DNA of 15,556 nt from positions 1 through 15,556 of the forward strand of contig CAJAHV010000180.1 of assembly GCA_903939555.1 (NCBI GenBank), in the 5' to 3' direction. The position numbers and the translations under genes are program-made. The stretch is from an uncultured Alphaproteobacteria bacterium. Its GTDB lineage: Bacteria; Pseudomonadota; Alphaproteobacteria; Sphingomonadales; Sphingomonadaceae. Positions 6,860 through 12,945 of this stretch are shown one piece after another. The notes under the pieces are model-generated. The model was given only the letters and a program-made list of their open reading frames with translations, did no database searches and was not told where the DNA came from. Each line of letters begins with the position of its first letter. Positions within the stretch are counted from its first letter, which is position 1.

Positions 6860-7588
6860 TTGGCGATCAAGCCGAGATACAGGGTTCTGACCGATGAACT
6901 GCGTGTTGAAATTCAGCGCGGTGACTTTCAGGGCAAGGTCTTTCCGACCGAAGCGGAACTGTGCGAGCGCTTTTCTGTCAGCCGGTTTACGGTGCGCGAA
7001 GCGCTGCGTGCGCTTCAGGTCGACGGACTGATCGCCCGCAAACGCGGTTCCGGGACCGTGATCAAGCCGGCGGCGGCGCGGGGCGGGGCGTTGCACCAGC
7101 CGCTCTCCAACGTTGGCGAGATCCTGCAATACGCCCGCGACACGACGGCGAGTTTTCACTCCCGCGGCGAAGGGCCTTTGCCGCGCGCGATTGCCGAGCA
7201 AATCGGCTTGGTTGCGGGTGGCCGCTGGACCCGGTTCCACGGAATGCGCACGGGCGGGGGCTCCAGCCAGCCGATTGCCACTACCGACGCCTATGTAATC
7301 GAGGCTTTGAGCGACGCTGCTGCGCGCGTTTCGCCAGGCGAAGATACGATCTTCCGCCAGCTTGAACGGCTTGCCGGGATCAAGTTGATGCAGGTAACGC
7401 AAGATATCCAGGCCGTCTCTGCCAGCGCCGAGGTCGCTCGCGAACTCGGTATCACCAAGCGTGCCCCGTGCCTGAGGATCATCCGCTGCTACCTCGATGC
7501 CGATGGCAAGATAGTCGAGATTTCGGTCAGCCATCACCCTGGTGACCGTTTCGCCTACTCGATGCATATTGAGGTCGAAGGACAATAG
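6860..7588 (+). CDS. GntR-family regulator, HutC type with UTRA domain
   Basis: A 242-residue transcription factor. Residues 1-70 are the GntR winged helix: YRVLTDELRVEIQRGDF, the FPTEAELCERFSVSRFTVRE recognition region, then LQVDGLIARKRGSGT. Residues from about 95 to 236 form a UTRA effector domain ending with a pattern typical of HutC-type members (PCLRIIRCYLDADGKIVEIS, then HHPGDRFAYSM). Such proteins usually repress catabolic operons until a pathway metabolite binds. TTG at 6860 is the only start that keeps the full helix, with a weak GAGCGG upstream; no ATG or GTG is available in frame nearby. It starts 22 bases from the divergent decayed gene and ends one base from the convergent CoA-transferase stop, so it is wholly antisense to the two minus-strand operons. 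It is the obvious candidate regulator for both. Confidence 0.92.
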   Translation: MAIKPRYRVLTDELRVEIQRGDFQGKVFPTEAELCERFSVSRFTVREALRALQVDGLIARKRGSGTVIKPAAARGGALHQPLSNVGEILQYARDTTASFHSRGEGPLPRAIAEQIGLVAGGRWTRFHGMRTGGGSSQPIATTDAYVIEALSDAAARVSPGEDTIFRQLERLAGIKLMQVTQDIQAVSASAEVARELGITKRAPCLRIIRCYLDADGKIVEISVSHHPGDRFAYSMHIEVEGQ

Positions 7589-7589
7589 A

Positions 7590-8672
7590 CTAGCCATCAC
7601 TGTCCAACTCAGGCGCAGGGGAGGGGTGCCAGTCTTCGCCGGCGAAGCGGATTGCTGGCGCAAGGTGATGCGCACCCTTATCTTCAATCCACAGCCCCCG
7701 CTGCGCGATGTGGGGCAGGTCAAGCGCTTCGCGGAAATCGAGCACAGGCGCAAAGGCGACATCCTTTTCCGCAAACCAGGCTACCCATTCGTCTCTCGTG
7801 CGCTGCACAAAGGTTTCCCTGAGGAATGCGATCAGTTCACTCTGTTCGCCAGCGGGCCGCTCGGCCAAAGCGTAGAGATCCATCCGATCAAGCGCGCCAA
7901 GCAAATTGGCGGCAAATTTCAGCTCGCGCCCTCCGAGCACGACATGGCGGTCATCGGCGGTACGGTAGACTTGGTAGAGACCCGCTCCGCCAAGCGATCG
8001 CTGGCTGTCCGAACGCGGCGCCGGCCCCGCGGCGATTGCACTGCCGGCAGTGTGTGCGCACCAAGGCAGCAGGCTGTCGAACATCGCGCAATCGATGAAA
8101 TCGCCCTTACCACTGCTGCGCGCAGCCAGCAGCGCCATCAGCACTGCCGAAAGCGCGGTGAGCCCGGCGGCCATGTCAGCCGAGGGCACACCCGGCACTA
8201 CTGGTGTAGCGTCGGAACCATCGTTTACGGCCAGGAAGCCGGCCATGGCCTGCACCGCAAGGTCGTGTCCGGGATGATGCGCCAGTTCCCCCTCTTGCCC
8301 AAAGGCGGAGATCGAGCAGTAGACGATCCGCTGATTTCGCTCGGAAACAGCAGCATAGTCAAAGCCAAGCCGCTTCATGACGCCAGGTCGAAAGCCCTCA
8401 ACAAAAACATCGGCATCCGCAATCAGGTCCCAAAGCCTTTCCTTGCCAGCCGTGCTTTTGAGATCGAGCGCCAGGCTTTTCTTGCCGCGGTTGAGATTGC
8501 GGAACCAGACTGATTGGCTTGCCTCGAACGGGGCCTGTTCGCGCGCCGGATCGCCGTCCTTGCTCTCGATTTTCCAGACTACTGCTCCCTGATCGGCCAT
8601 CATCATGGTCATCATCGGCCCGGGCAGAAATACCGATAGGTCGATCACCTTGATTCCGGTCAGTTTGCCCAC
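7590..8672 (-). CDS. CaiB/BaiF class III CoA-transferase (second copy)
   Basis: A 360-residue family III CoA-transferase, which moves CoA between carboxylates through enzyme-bound anhydride and thioester intermediates on an aspartate. The catalytic Asp is predicted at D166 in PSADMAAGLTAL. Other family landmarks are the N-terminal IKVIDLSVFLPGP, NRGKKSLALDL (61-71), FVEGFRPGVMKRLGFDY (90-106) and RSSGKGDFIDCAMFDS. The start is GTG 8672, one base after the TGA of the first CoA-transferase gene, so it is translationally coupled to it. It is somewhat shorter than the usual 380-410 residues; the C-terminal ALGxxT segment is truncated to PSPAPELDSDG, which is still within the family range. It is the last gene of its operon and ends tail-to-tail with the GntR gene, with one base between them. 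Its acids are unknown. Confidence 0.9.
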   Translation of the reverse strand: MGKLTGIKVIDLSVFLPGPMMTMMMADQGAVVWKIESKDGDPAREQAPFEASQSVWFRNLNRGKKSLALDLKSTAGKERLWDLIADADVFVEGFRPGVMKRLGFDYAAVSERNQRIVYCSISAFGQEGELAHHPGHDLAVQAMAGFLAVNDGSDATPVVPGVPSADMAAGLTALSAVLMALLAARSSGKGDFIDCAMFDSLLPWCAHTAGSAIAAGPAPRSDSQRSLGGAGLYQVYRTADDRHVVLGGRELKFAANLLGALDRMDLYALAERPAGEQSELIAFLRETFVQRTRDEWVAWFAEKDVAFAPVLDFREALDLPHIAQRGLWIEDKGAHHLAPAIRFAGEDWHPSPAPELDSDG

Positions 8673-8673
8673 T

Positions 8674-9873
8674 TCAGACCACTCCGGCCTGTCTCAGATC
8701 GGCAATCTCTTTGTCTGCAAAGCCGCTCTCGGCCAGGACTGCATCAGTATCAGCCCCCAGCAGCGGCCCTGCGCTGGAGGGAAGGCGGGCGCCGTTGATC
8801 TTGATCGGGCTAGCCAGCACCGCCATATCCGCACGGTCAGGGTGGTTGACCGTCTGACGCATGCCGATTGCATCGACCCAGGGACTGTCGAGCGCCTGAT
8901 CGAGGGTGTGAACAGGCGCGACCGGGACATGGCCCTCAAGTGTGCTTTGCCAATGCGCTATCGGACTTTGGACGAAGATCGCATCAAGAATCGCGGTGAG
9001 CTCTGCTCGGTTGGCCAGCCGATCAGCGGGTTGGGCAAAACGTGGGTCGGCTATCAGTTCGCCGTGACCGATGCGTTCGCACAGGATCGACCAGAATTTG
9101 GGAATCTGCGCCATGACGAACATCCAGCCGTCTGCTGCCATGAACATCTGGCTAGGGGTGGCCGAGGGATGCGCCGAGCGCGGGTAGCGTCCGGTGATAT
9201 CGCCGGTATTCATGTACCAGATCGCTGGGTAGCTCAGTTGGTGAAGCGCCGATGAGAAAAGGTCGACATCGATATCGCAGCCCAAGCCAGTGCGCTGGGC
9301 GTCGAGCAATGCAGCGAGCAAGCCGACCGCGAGCTGGGTACCGGTCATGAAGTCAACCATTGACAGGCCAAAGCGCGACGGCGGTCCCTCCGGTTCGCCG
9401 GTCAGGCTGCAGAATCCGGCTTCGGCCTGCGCGAGATAGTCATAGCCCGGCCATTTGCTGCGCAGGTTTTCGCGGCCATAGGCCGAGGCATGCGCGCAGA
9501 CGATTGCAGGATTGACCGCCTTGAGTGCCGCATAGGTCAAGCCGATCTTGGCCGGAACATCGCCCCGCAGGTTGTTGACCACAACATGGCTACGCATGAC
9601 CAGGCGGTGTAATACGTCCTGACCGCGCGGACTGGACAGGTCGAGTGTCAATGACCGCTTGTTGAGATTGAAGCTTTGAAAATAAAGGCTTTCATTTTCG
9701 CGCAGGAAATGCGGTCCCACCCCGCGAGCGGTGTCGCCCCCGTTCGGCGCTTCGATCTTGATCACCTCGGCGCCCAGCTGGGCCAAGAACAGGGTGCCAT
9801 AGGGGCCGGCACCGTATTGCTCGGCGGAAAGGATTCGGAAGCCCTTGAGCGGCAGATGCGGTGCGATGCTCAC
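8674..9873 (-). CDS. CaiB/BaiF class III CoA-transferase (first copy)
   Basis: A roughly 399-residue class III CoA-transferase. Family features are LKGFRILSAEQYGAGPYGT at the N-terminus, QLGAEVIKIEAPNGGDTAR, NLNKRSLTLDL, and the catalytic Asp at about D174 in SMVDFMTGTQLAVGLLAAL. Its C-terminus (SSAGPLLGADTDAVLAESG) is the standard family ending. I prefer the GTG at 9873, which overlaps the dehydrogenase stop as GTGA like other junctions here; an ATG at 9894 would add seven residues and a 25-base overlap, and neither has a strong ribosome-binding site. It is clearly diverged from the second copy, so the two are not a recent duplication. They may form separate enzymes for entry and exit of CoA, or act together. 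In C5-dicarboxylate pathways this family transfers CoA to mesaconate- or itaconate-type acids, which would fit the MaoC and CitE neighbours. Confidence 0.9.
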   Translation of the reverse strand: MSIAPHLPLKGFRILSAEQYGAGPYGTLFLAQLGAEVIKIEAPNGGDTARGVGPHFLRENESLYFQSFNLNKRSLTLDLSSPRGQDVLHRLVMRSHVVVNNLRGDVPAKIGLTYAALKAVNPAIVCAHASAYGRENLRSKWPGYDYLAQAEAGFCSLTGEPEGPPSRFGLSMVDFMTGTQLAVGLLAALLDAQRTGLGCDIDVDLFSSALHQLSYPAIWYMNTGDITGRYPRSAHPSATPSQMFMAADGWMFVMAQIPKFWSILCERIGHGELIADPRFAQPADRLANRAELTAILDAIFVQSPIAHWQSTLEGHVPVAPVHTLDQALDSPWVDAIGMRQTVNHPDRADMAVLASPIKINGARLPSSAGPLLGADTDAVLAESGFADKEIADLRQAGVV

Positions 9874-11045
9874 GCCGGGTTCCGCTTTACCCATTGGCGC
9901 GAAATGATGATCCGCTGCATCTCGTTAGTGCCCTCGCCAATGCACATCAGCATCGCATCCCGGTAAAAGCGTTCGATCTCGTATTCCTTGGAGTAGGAAT
10001 AGCCTCCGAAGATTCGCATCGCCTCCTGCGAATTGCTGACCGCCGCTTCCGAAGCAAAGAATTTGGCCATTCCGGCTTCCATGTCACACCTCTCGCCCCG
10101 ATCATATGCCGCGGCGGCATCCAGCGTGAGCAGGCGGGCCGCGCGAGCATTGGTGACCATCTCGCCAATCTTGAGCTGGATCGCCTGGTGCTCGACGATC
10201 GGCTTGCCCATGGTTTCGCGAATCTGGGCATATTCGGTAGCCAGCCTGAGCGCGCCCTCGGCAATCCCCACACCCCGCGCCGCTACATTGATCCGGCCTA
10301 ACTCCAGCCCGCCCGTGGCCTGGAAGAAGCCCTGGCCTTCGACCCCGCCGATCAGGTTTTCGGCCGGCAGACGATAGTCCTCCATGTGCAATTCGGCGCT
10401 GTCGATCGCCTTGTAGCCAAGCTTGTCGAACTTCTTGCCAACCGATAGCCCCTCGCCCTTGGGGGCGATGAAGAAGCTCATCCCCTTGTAGCGAGGGTCG
10501 GCCTGTGGATCGGTCTTTGCGAGCAAGGCGAAACAGCTGCCGTTGATCGAATTTGAGATCCATGTCTTGGTGCCATTGAGCACGTAGTGATCGCCGTCCT
10601 TGCGGGCGACGGTGCGGATCGCTTGGAGATCGGTCCCGGCATTGGGCTCGGTCAGCGCCAGGCCACCGCGCACTTCGCCGCTGGCGAAACGCGGCAGCCA
10701 GGTGCGCTTCTGCTCCACCGTGCCGAACCGCTCGACCGCGCAGGCCATGATCAGGTGCGAGTTGAAAATGCCAGTCAGTGCCATCCAGTAGGAACTGATC
10801 ATCATCACGATCTTGGCATAGGTTTGCGCGGGCAGACCCAGCCCGCCATACTCCTCGCCGATGGTGGCGCCGAACAGGCCCATCCGGGTCATCTGAGCCA
10901 CCACGGCTTCAGGCCAGATGTCGCCATGATCGTGGTGCTTGACCACCGGGCGCACATCCTTGTCGAGCCATTTCTGGATCGAATCGAGCAGCGCGGCTTC
11001 GTCTTCCGGAAGCATTGGCGAGCGGATATGACTCATGTTGTTCAT
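9870..11045 (-). CDS. Acyl-CoA dehydrogenase
   Basis: A 391-residue FAD-dependent acyl-CoA dehydrogenase of full length, introducing a 2,3-double bond into an acyl-CoA and passing electrons to ETF. Seen are the flavin-binding signature LTEPNAGTD (131-139), NGTKTWISN (157-165), a central KLGYKAIDSAELHMEDYRLP segment, and the C-terminal signature QEAMRIFGGYSYSKEYEIER followed by IGEGTNEMQR. Glu371 in GEGT occupies the catalytic-base position of medium-chain dehydrogenases. ATG 11045 has CAGGA five bases upstream; a second ATG three codons in (11036) is possible. It sits 13 bases after the MaoC stop. With the MaoC hydratase it makes a dehydrogenation-hydration pair as in beta-oxidation. Chain length or branching of the substrate cannot be decided from the sequence. 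Confidence 0.93.
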   Translation of the reverse strand: MNNMSHIRSPMLPEDEAALLDSIQKWLDKDVRPVVKHHDHGDIWPEAVVAQMTRMGLFGATIGEEYGGLGLPAQTYAKIVMMISSYWMALTGIFNSHLIMACAVERFGTVEQKRTWLPRFASGEVRGGLALTEPNAGTDLQAIRTVARKDGDHYVLNGTKTWISNSINGSCFALLAKTDPQADPRYKGMSFFIAPKGEGLSVGKKFDKLGYKAIDSAELHMEDYRLPAENLIGGVEGQGFFQATGGLELGRINVAARGVGIAEGALRLATEYAQIRETMGKPIVEHQAIQLKIGEMVTNARAARLLTLDAAAAYDRGERCDMEAGMAKFFASEAAVSNSQEAMRIFGGYSYSKEYEIERFYRDAMLMCIGEGTNEMQRIIISRQWVKRNPA

Positions 11046-11058
11046 GGCGGTCCTGCCT

Positions 11059-11568
11059 TCAATCTTCCATCGGGCCGAAGCCCTGCTTCCAGATCAACAT
11101 CACCCGGATGTAATCGCAGACGACTTCACCGTGCTGATTGAGGCCGCGCGTTGCGATGGTGACGATCCCCTGTTGTGGGCGCTTTTTGCTGTCGCGTTTT
11201 TCCAGCACTTCTGATTCGGAATACAGCGTGTCACCAACGAAGACCGGCTTGAGCAGGCGAATCTCTTTCCAGCCGAGGTTGGCAACCGCCTTTTGGCTGA
11301 CATCCGAAACGCTCTGCCCGGTCATGATCGCAACCGTCAGCGGGGAAGCGACCAGGCATTTTCCAAATTCCGTTTTTCGCGCGAATTCGACGTCGAAGTG
11401 CGCCGGGTGCTGGTTCATCGTCAGCAGCGTGAACCAGGTATTGTCGGCTTCGGTGATTGTCCGACCCGGGCGATGCTCATAGACGTCGCCCACCACGAAC
11501 GCTTCGAAGTAGCGGCCATAGGTCTCGCGATACCGCTGTCGACCAATTTCAACCACACCATCACGCAT
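11059..11568 (-). CDS. MaoC-type enoyl-CoA hydratase
   Basis: A 169-residue single hot-dog-fold hydratase that adds water across an enoyl-CoA double bond. It carries TITEADNTWFTLLTMNQHPAH followed by FD (residues 37-59) and TEFGKCLVASPLTVAIMTG (66-84), then the beta-sheet core AVANLGWKEIRLLKPVFVGD. In R-specific hydratases the catalytic motif is D-x-N-P-x-H; here the equivalents are N52, H54 and H57, with D59 following. The NQHP form is, to my memory, typical of the subgroup acting on branched C4/C5 dicarboxylyl-CoAs such as mesaconyl- or itaconyl-CoA. Position between a CitE-like gene and CoA-transferases supports that subgroup (inference). The start 11568 overlaps the CitE end by eight bases and has AAGGA at normal spacing. 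Confidence 0.9.
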   Translation of the reverse strand: MRDGVVEIGRQRYRETYGRYFEAFVVGDVYEHRPGRTITEADNTWFTLLTMNQHPAHFDVEFARKTEFGKCLVASPLTVAIMTGQSVSDVSQKAVANLGWKEIRLLKPVFVGDTLYSESEVLEKRDSKKRPQQGIVTIATRGLNQHGEVVCDYIRVMLIWKQGFGPMED

Positions 11569-12169
11569 CGAGTCGTTCCTTCAGATCTGGTATCCGGTTG
11601 AAATGCGACATGATCGGTGCTCCGGGCATACGTCCGCCGAACAATACTGCTGCGCCGCCAGATTCGGCAAAGGCTGTGGCGGCGGCCTCCGCCTCTTGGA
11701 TTTCGGCGGGTGAGGGACGGAACCCGGCATGGATGGCGCCACGCTGGGCCGGGTGGATCGCTGCCGCATTGCGAAGCCCCCGTGCCGTTTCGATCAGGGG
11801 CGCCAGCGGCGGGCAATTCGGCGAGAGGACGCTCGCTACAATCGCCAGTTCGGCCGCGTTTTCAACCATCGGCAGAAGCAGCAGCCTGAGGTGCAGCCGC
11901 GCATCGGCGAGCGCCAGCAAATCAACCAACCCGTCGCGTGTTCGGATGGCGTTGATCCGGATCGCCTGGCCCGGGGCATCGGCCAAAGCGGTGATGGCTG
12001 TATTCCGGGCTCCAACGTTGCCCGCTTGCGGAACTGCGTCCTCCAAGTCGATACAGACCACATCGGCACCACTTGCCAATGCTTTGTCAAATCGGTCCGG
12101 CCGCGCCCCGGGCACGAACAACAGGCTCTGGATCACAGGCAGCCGAGCAAGAGCGGGTTTTGGATTCAT
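11561..12169 (-). CDS. CitE-like HpcH/HpaI lyase with internal deletion
   Basis: A 202-residue member of the CitE/citramalyl-CoA lyase family, which cleaves 3-hydroxyacyl-CoAs such as citramalyl- or malyl-CoA with Mg2+. The N-terminal half is normal: LLFVPGARPDRFDKAL (16-31), DLEDAVP (41-47), Arg71 in IRINAIRTRDG, LPMVENAAEL, and metal-ligand Glu127 in PLIETARGL. At residue 136 the sequence jumps directly to AIHPAQRGAIHAGFRPSPAE, which in relatives lies roughly 75-85 residues further on. The missing part includes the conserved G-x-x-D-x-x-x-D segment with the second metal-binding Asp. The frame stays open, so a shortened protein can be made, but lyase activity is unlikely. Full-length relatives have about 270-300 residues. 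ATG 12169 follows AGGGGAG; the TTG upstream would lie inside the operator palindrome. It is the first gene of the second minus-strand operon. Confidence 0.82.
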   Translation of the reverse strand: MNPKPALARLPVIQSLLFVPGARPDRFDKALASGADVVCIDLEDAVPQAGNVGARNTAITALADAPGQAIRINAIRTRDGLVDLLALADARLHLRLLLLPMVENAAELAIVASVLSPNCPPLAPLIETARGLRNAAAIHPAQRGAIHAGFRPSPAEIQEAEAAATAFAESGGAAVLFGGRMPGAPIMSHFNRIPDLKERLDA

Positions 12170-12176
12170 CGCTCCC

Positions 12177-12205
12177 CTAATTTGTCCGGACAAGATTTAA
12201 GTCAA
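12177..12205 (-). promoter_or_regulatory. Candidate promoter of the CitE-MaoC operon
   Basis: On the minus strand TTGACT (12200-12205) and AATTAG (12177-12182) are 17 bases apart, with the TTGTCCGGACAA palindrome filling most of the spacer. The -35-like hexamer lies at the 3' end of the IS5-type remnant, so it may be an outward-facing promoter part donated by the element. The -10 match is poor and would place the start almost at the ATG; an alternative -10 (TTAAAT, about 12196-12201) lacks a good -35. Treat as tentative. Confidence 0.3.
12182..12193. promoter_or_regulatory. Operator-like palindrome TTGTCCGGACAA, copy 1
   Basis: A perfect 12-bp palindrome centred 18-19 bases before the CitE-like start. 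It has the TNGT-N4-ACNA layout reminiscent of operators of GntR-superfamily regulators. A second identical copy sits at 12659-12670, and the two copies agree at 17 of 18 bases when extended rightward (GATTTA versus GTTTTA). No third copy was found in the window by eye. It is the best candidate site for control of the minus-strand operon. HutC-type regulators usually favour GTxTAxAC-like sites, so the local GntR protein is a plausible but not certain ligand. Confidence 0.6.
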
Positions 12206-12520
12206 GTGTTCAGGCTCAGGGTCGATTGCGCATAGCCAGAAGATGACGGTTGCCGCGATTCAGATTGCAGACCTGAAGGTCTGGGCGCATCGGTTTTACC
12301 GGGTGTGGATACGGTGCCAGTCTTCAAGCTTGCCGAACATGGTCTCGATTTTATGGCGTTGGCGGTAGAGCGTTCGATCCTGCGGTATGGGGGTTTTGCG
12401 TGACGGGATGCAGGGCTCGATGTCCTGTGCGATGAGCCGGCCACGGGACCTGTCGGCATCGTAATCCGGCGCATCTGCGCCTCCGACCCCCAAATCAAAT
12501 CGCTCGTGATCACGTTCCCT
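12197..12520 (-). mobile_element. IS5-family transposase remnant
   Basis: Minus-strand translation gives the C-terminal part of an IS5-type DDE transposase: YDADRSRGRLI, IEPCIPSRKTPIPQDRTLY, RQRHKIETMFGKLEDWHRI, then NRCAQTFRSAI and IAATVIFWL. The E in KIETMF is the catalytic Glu of the DDE triad. The same frame is interrupted by TAA at 12296-12298 (where relatives have RYDRCAHTF) and by TGA after FRSAI, and ends at TAA 12197-12199. The catalytic Asp residues and N-terminal two thirds are absent; 12521-12630 shows only faint continuation. No intact terminal inverted repeats are seen. It lies between the two operator palindromes, in what must have been the divergent promoter region. The element is dead. 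Confidence 0.75.
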
Positions 12521-12658
12521 CAGCGCCGCCAATGAATCAATCGGTTGACACCGGCGCAAACGCTTTAACGGGTCCCGAGCCTGGTTGCCGTCCATTGAAC
12601 TGCGTGGCGCAATAGATGCGAAACAGGCCACTTGACAGGCTCCACCATGAAGAGGCAG

Positions 12659-12670
12659 TTGTCCGGACAA
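12659..12670. promoter_or_regulatory. Operator-like palindrome TTGTCCGGACAA, copy 2
   Basis: Identical to the copy at 12182-12193 and located 17 bases before the MFS-remnant start at 12688. A TTGACA hexamer at 12632-12637 could be a -35 for the plus-strand operon, but the matching -10 region (near 12655-12660) is poor. Placement of one copy before each divergent operon supports coordinate control of both by one regulator. Confidence 0.6.
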
Positions 12671-12687
12671 GTTTTATTGGCGAGGAC

Positions 12688-12945
12688 ATGCAACGACACG
12701 CGTCGGAGTTTTCCAGGGGAAGTAAAGTATTACTGGCTGGGTTCCTCGGCACGATGCGCGGTGCCTCGCCCTTGCCGTTCGGACTGATGTCGGCAGTCTC
12801 ACCGCTGATCTACGGAATTGTCCGTGACCGCACCGGGAGCTACGATTCGGCGCTGACCGTTGCGGCGGGTCTGTTTATCCTGGGGGCGCTGCTTTTGCTT
12901 TGCTTGGGCCGATATCCCGCCAACTTCGAGCGTGAAAATGACTGA
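12688..12945 (+). pseudogene. Collapsed MFS transporter (N- and C-terminal ends joined)
   Basis: An 85-residue ORF. The start SRGSKVLLAGFLG resembles the first transmembrane segment of major facilitator transporters. From about GTMRGASPLPFG onward it matches the last two: LMSAVSPLIYGIVRDRTGSY, then ALTVAAGLFILGALLLLCLG and the terminal GRYP. Normal members have about 400-440 residues and twelve helices, so roughly 300 residues appear to be missing internally, with the reading frame retained. The gene keeps a GAGG just before ATG 12688, and its TGA overlaps the next start by eight bases, so it probably still serves translational coupling. Transport activity is not expected. An alternative reading is that the N-terminal match is chance and this is only a transporter C-terminus fused to new sequence. 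Confidence 0.65.

Noticed and set aside
6830..7774. A 314-codon minus-strand frame opposite the GntR gene
   Set aside because: The GntR protein has complete winged-helix and UTRA motifs; the opposite frame is Arg/Pro/Ala-rich with no family features.
12182..12670. The two TTGTCCGGACAA copies as target-site duplications of the IS5-type element
   Set aside because: IS5-family duplications are only a few bases long. Both copies are perfect palindromes placed before gene starts, which fits operators better.
12296..12670. A 124-codon minus-strand open frame as an independent gene
   Set aside because: Only its C-terminal half has similarity, to IS5 transposases, and it ends at an internal nonsense codon of that transposase.
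12860..12937. Longer N-terminus for the FAD-linked oxidase
   Set aside because: The extension lies entirely inside the MFS remnant frame and adds no domain; ATG 12938 is coupled and matches family length.
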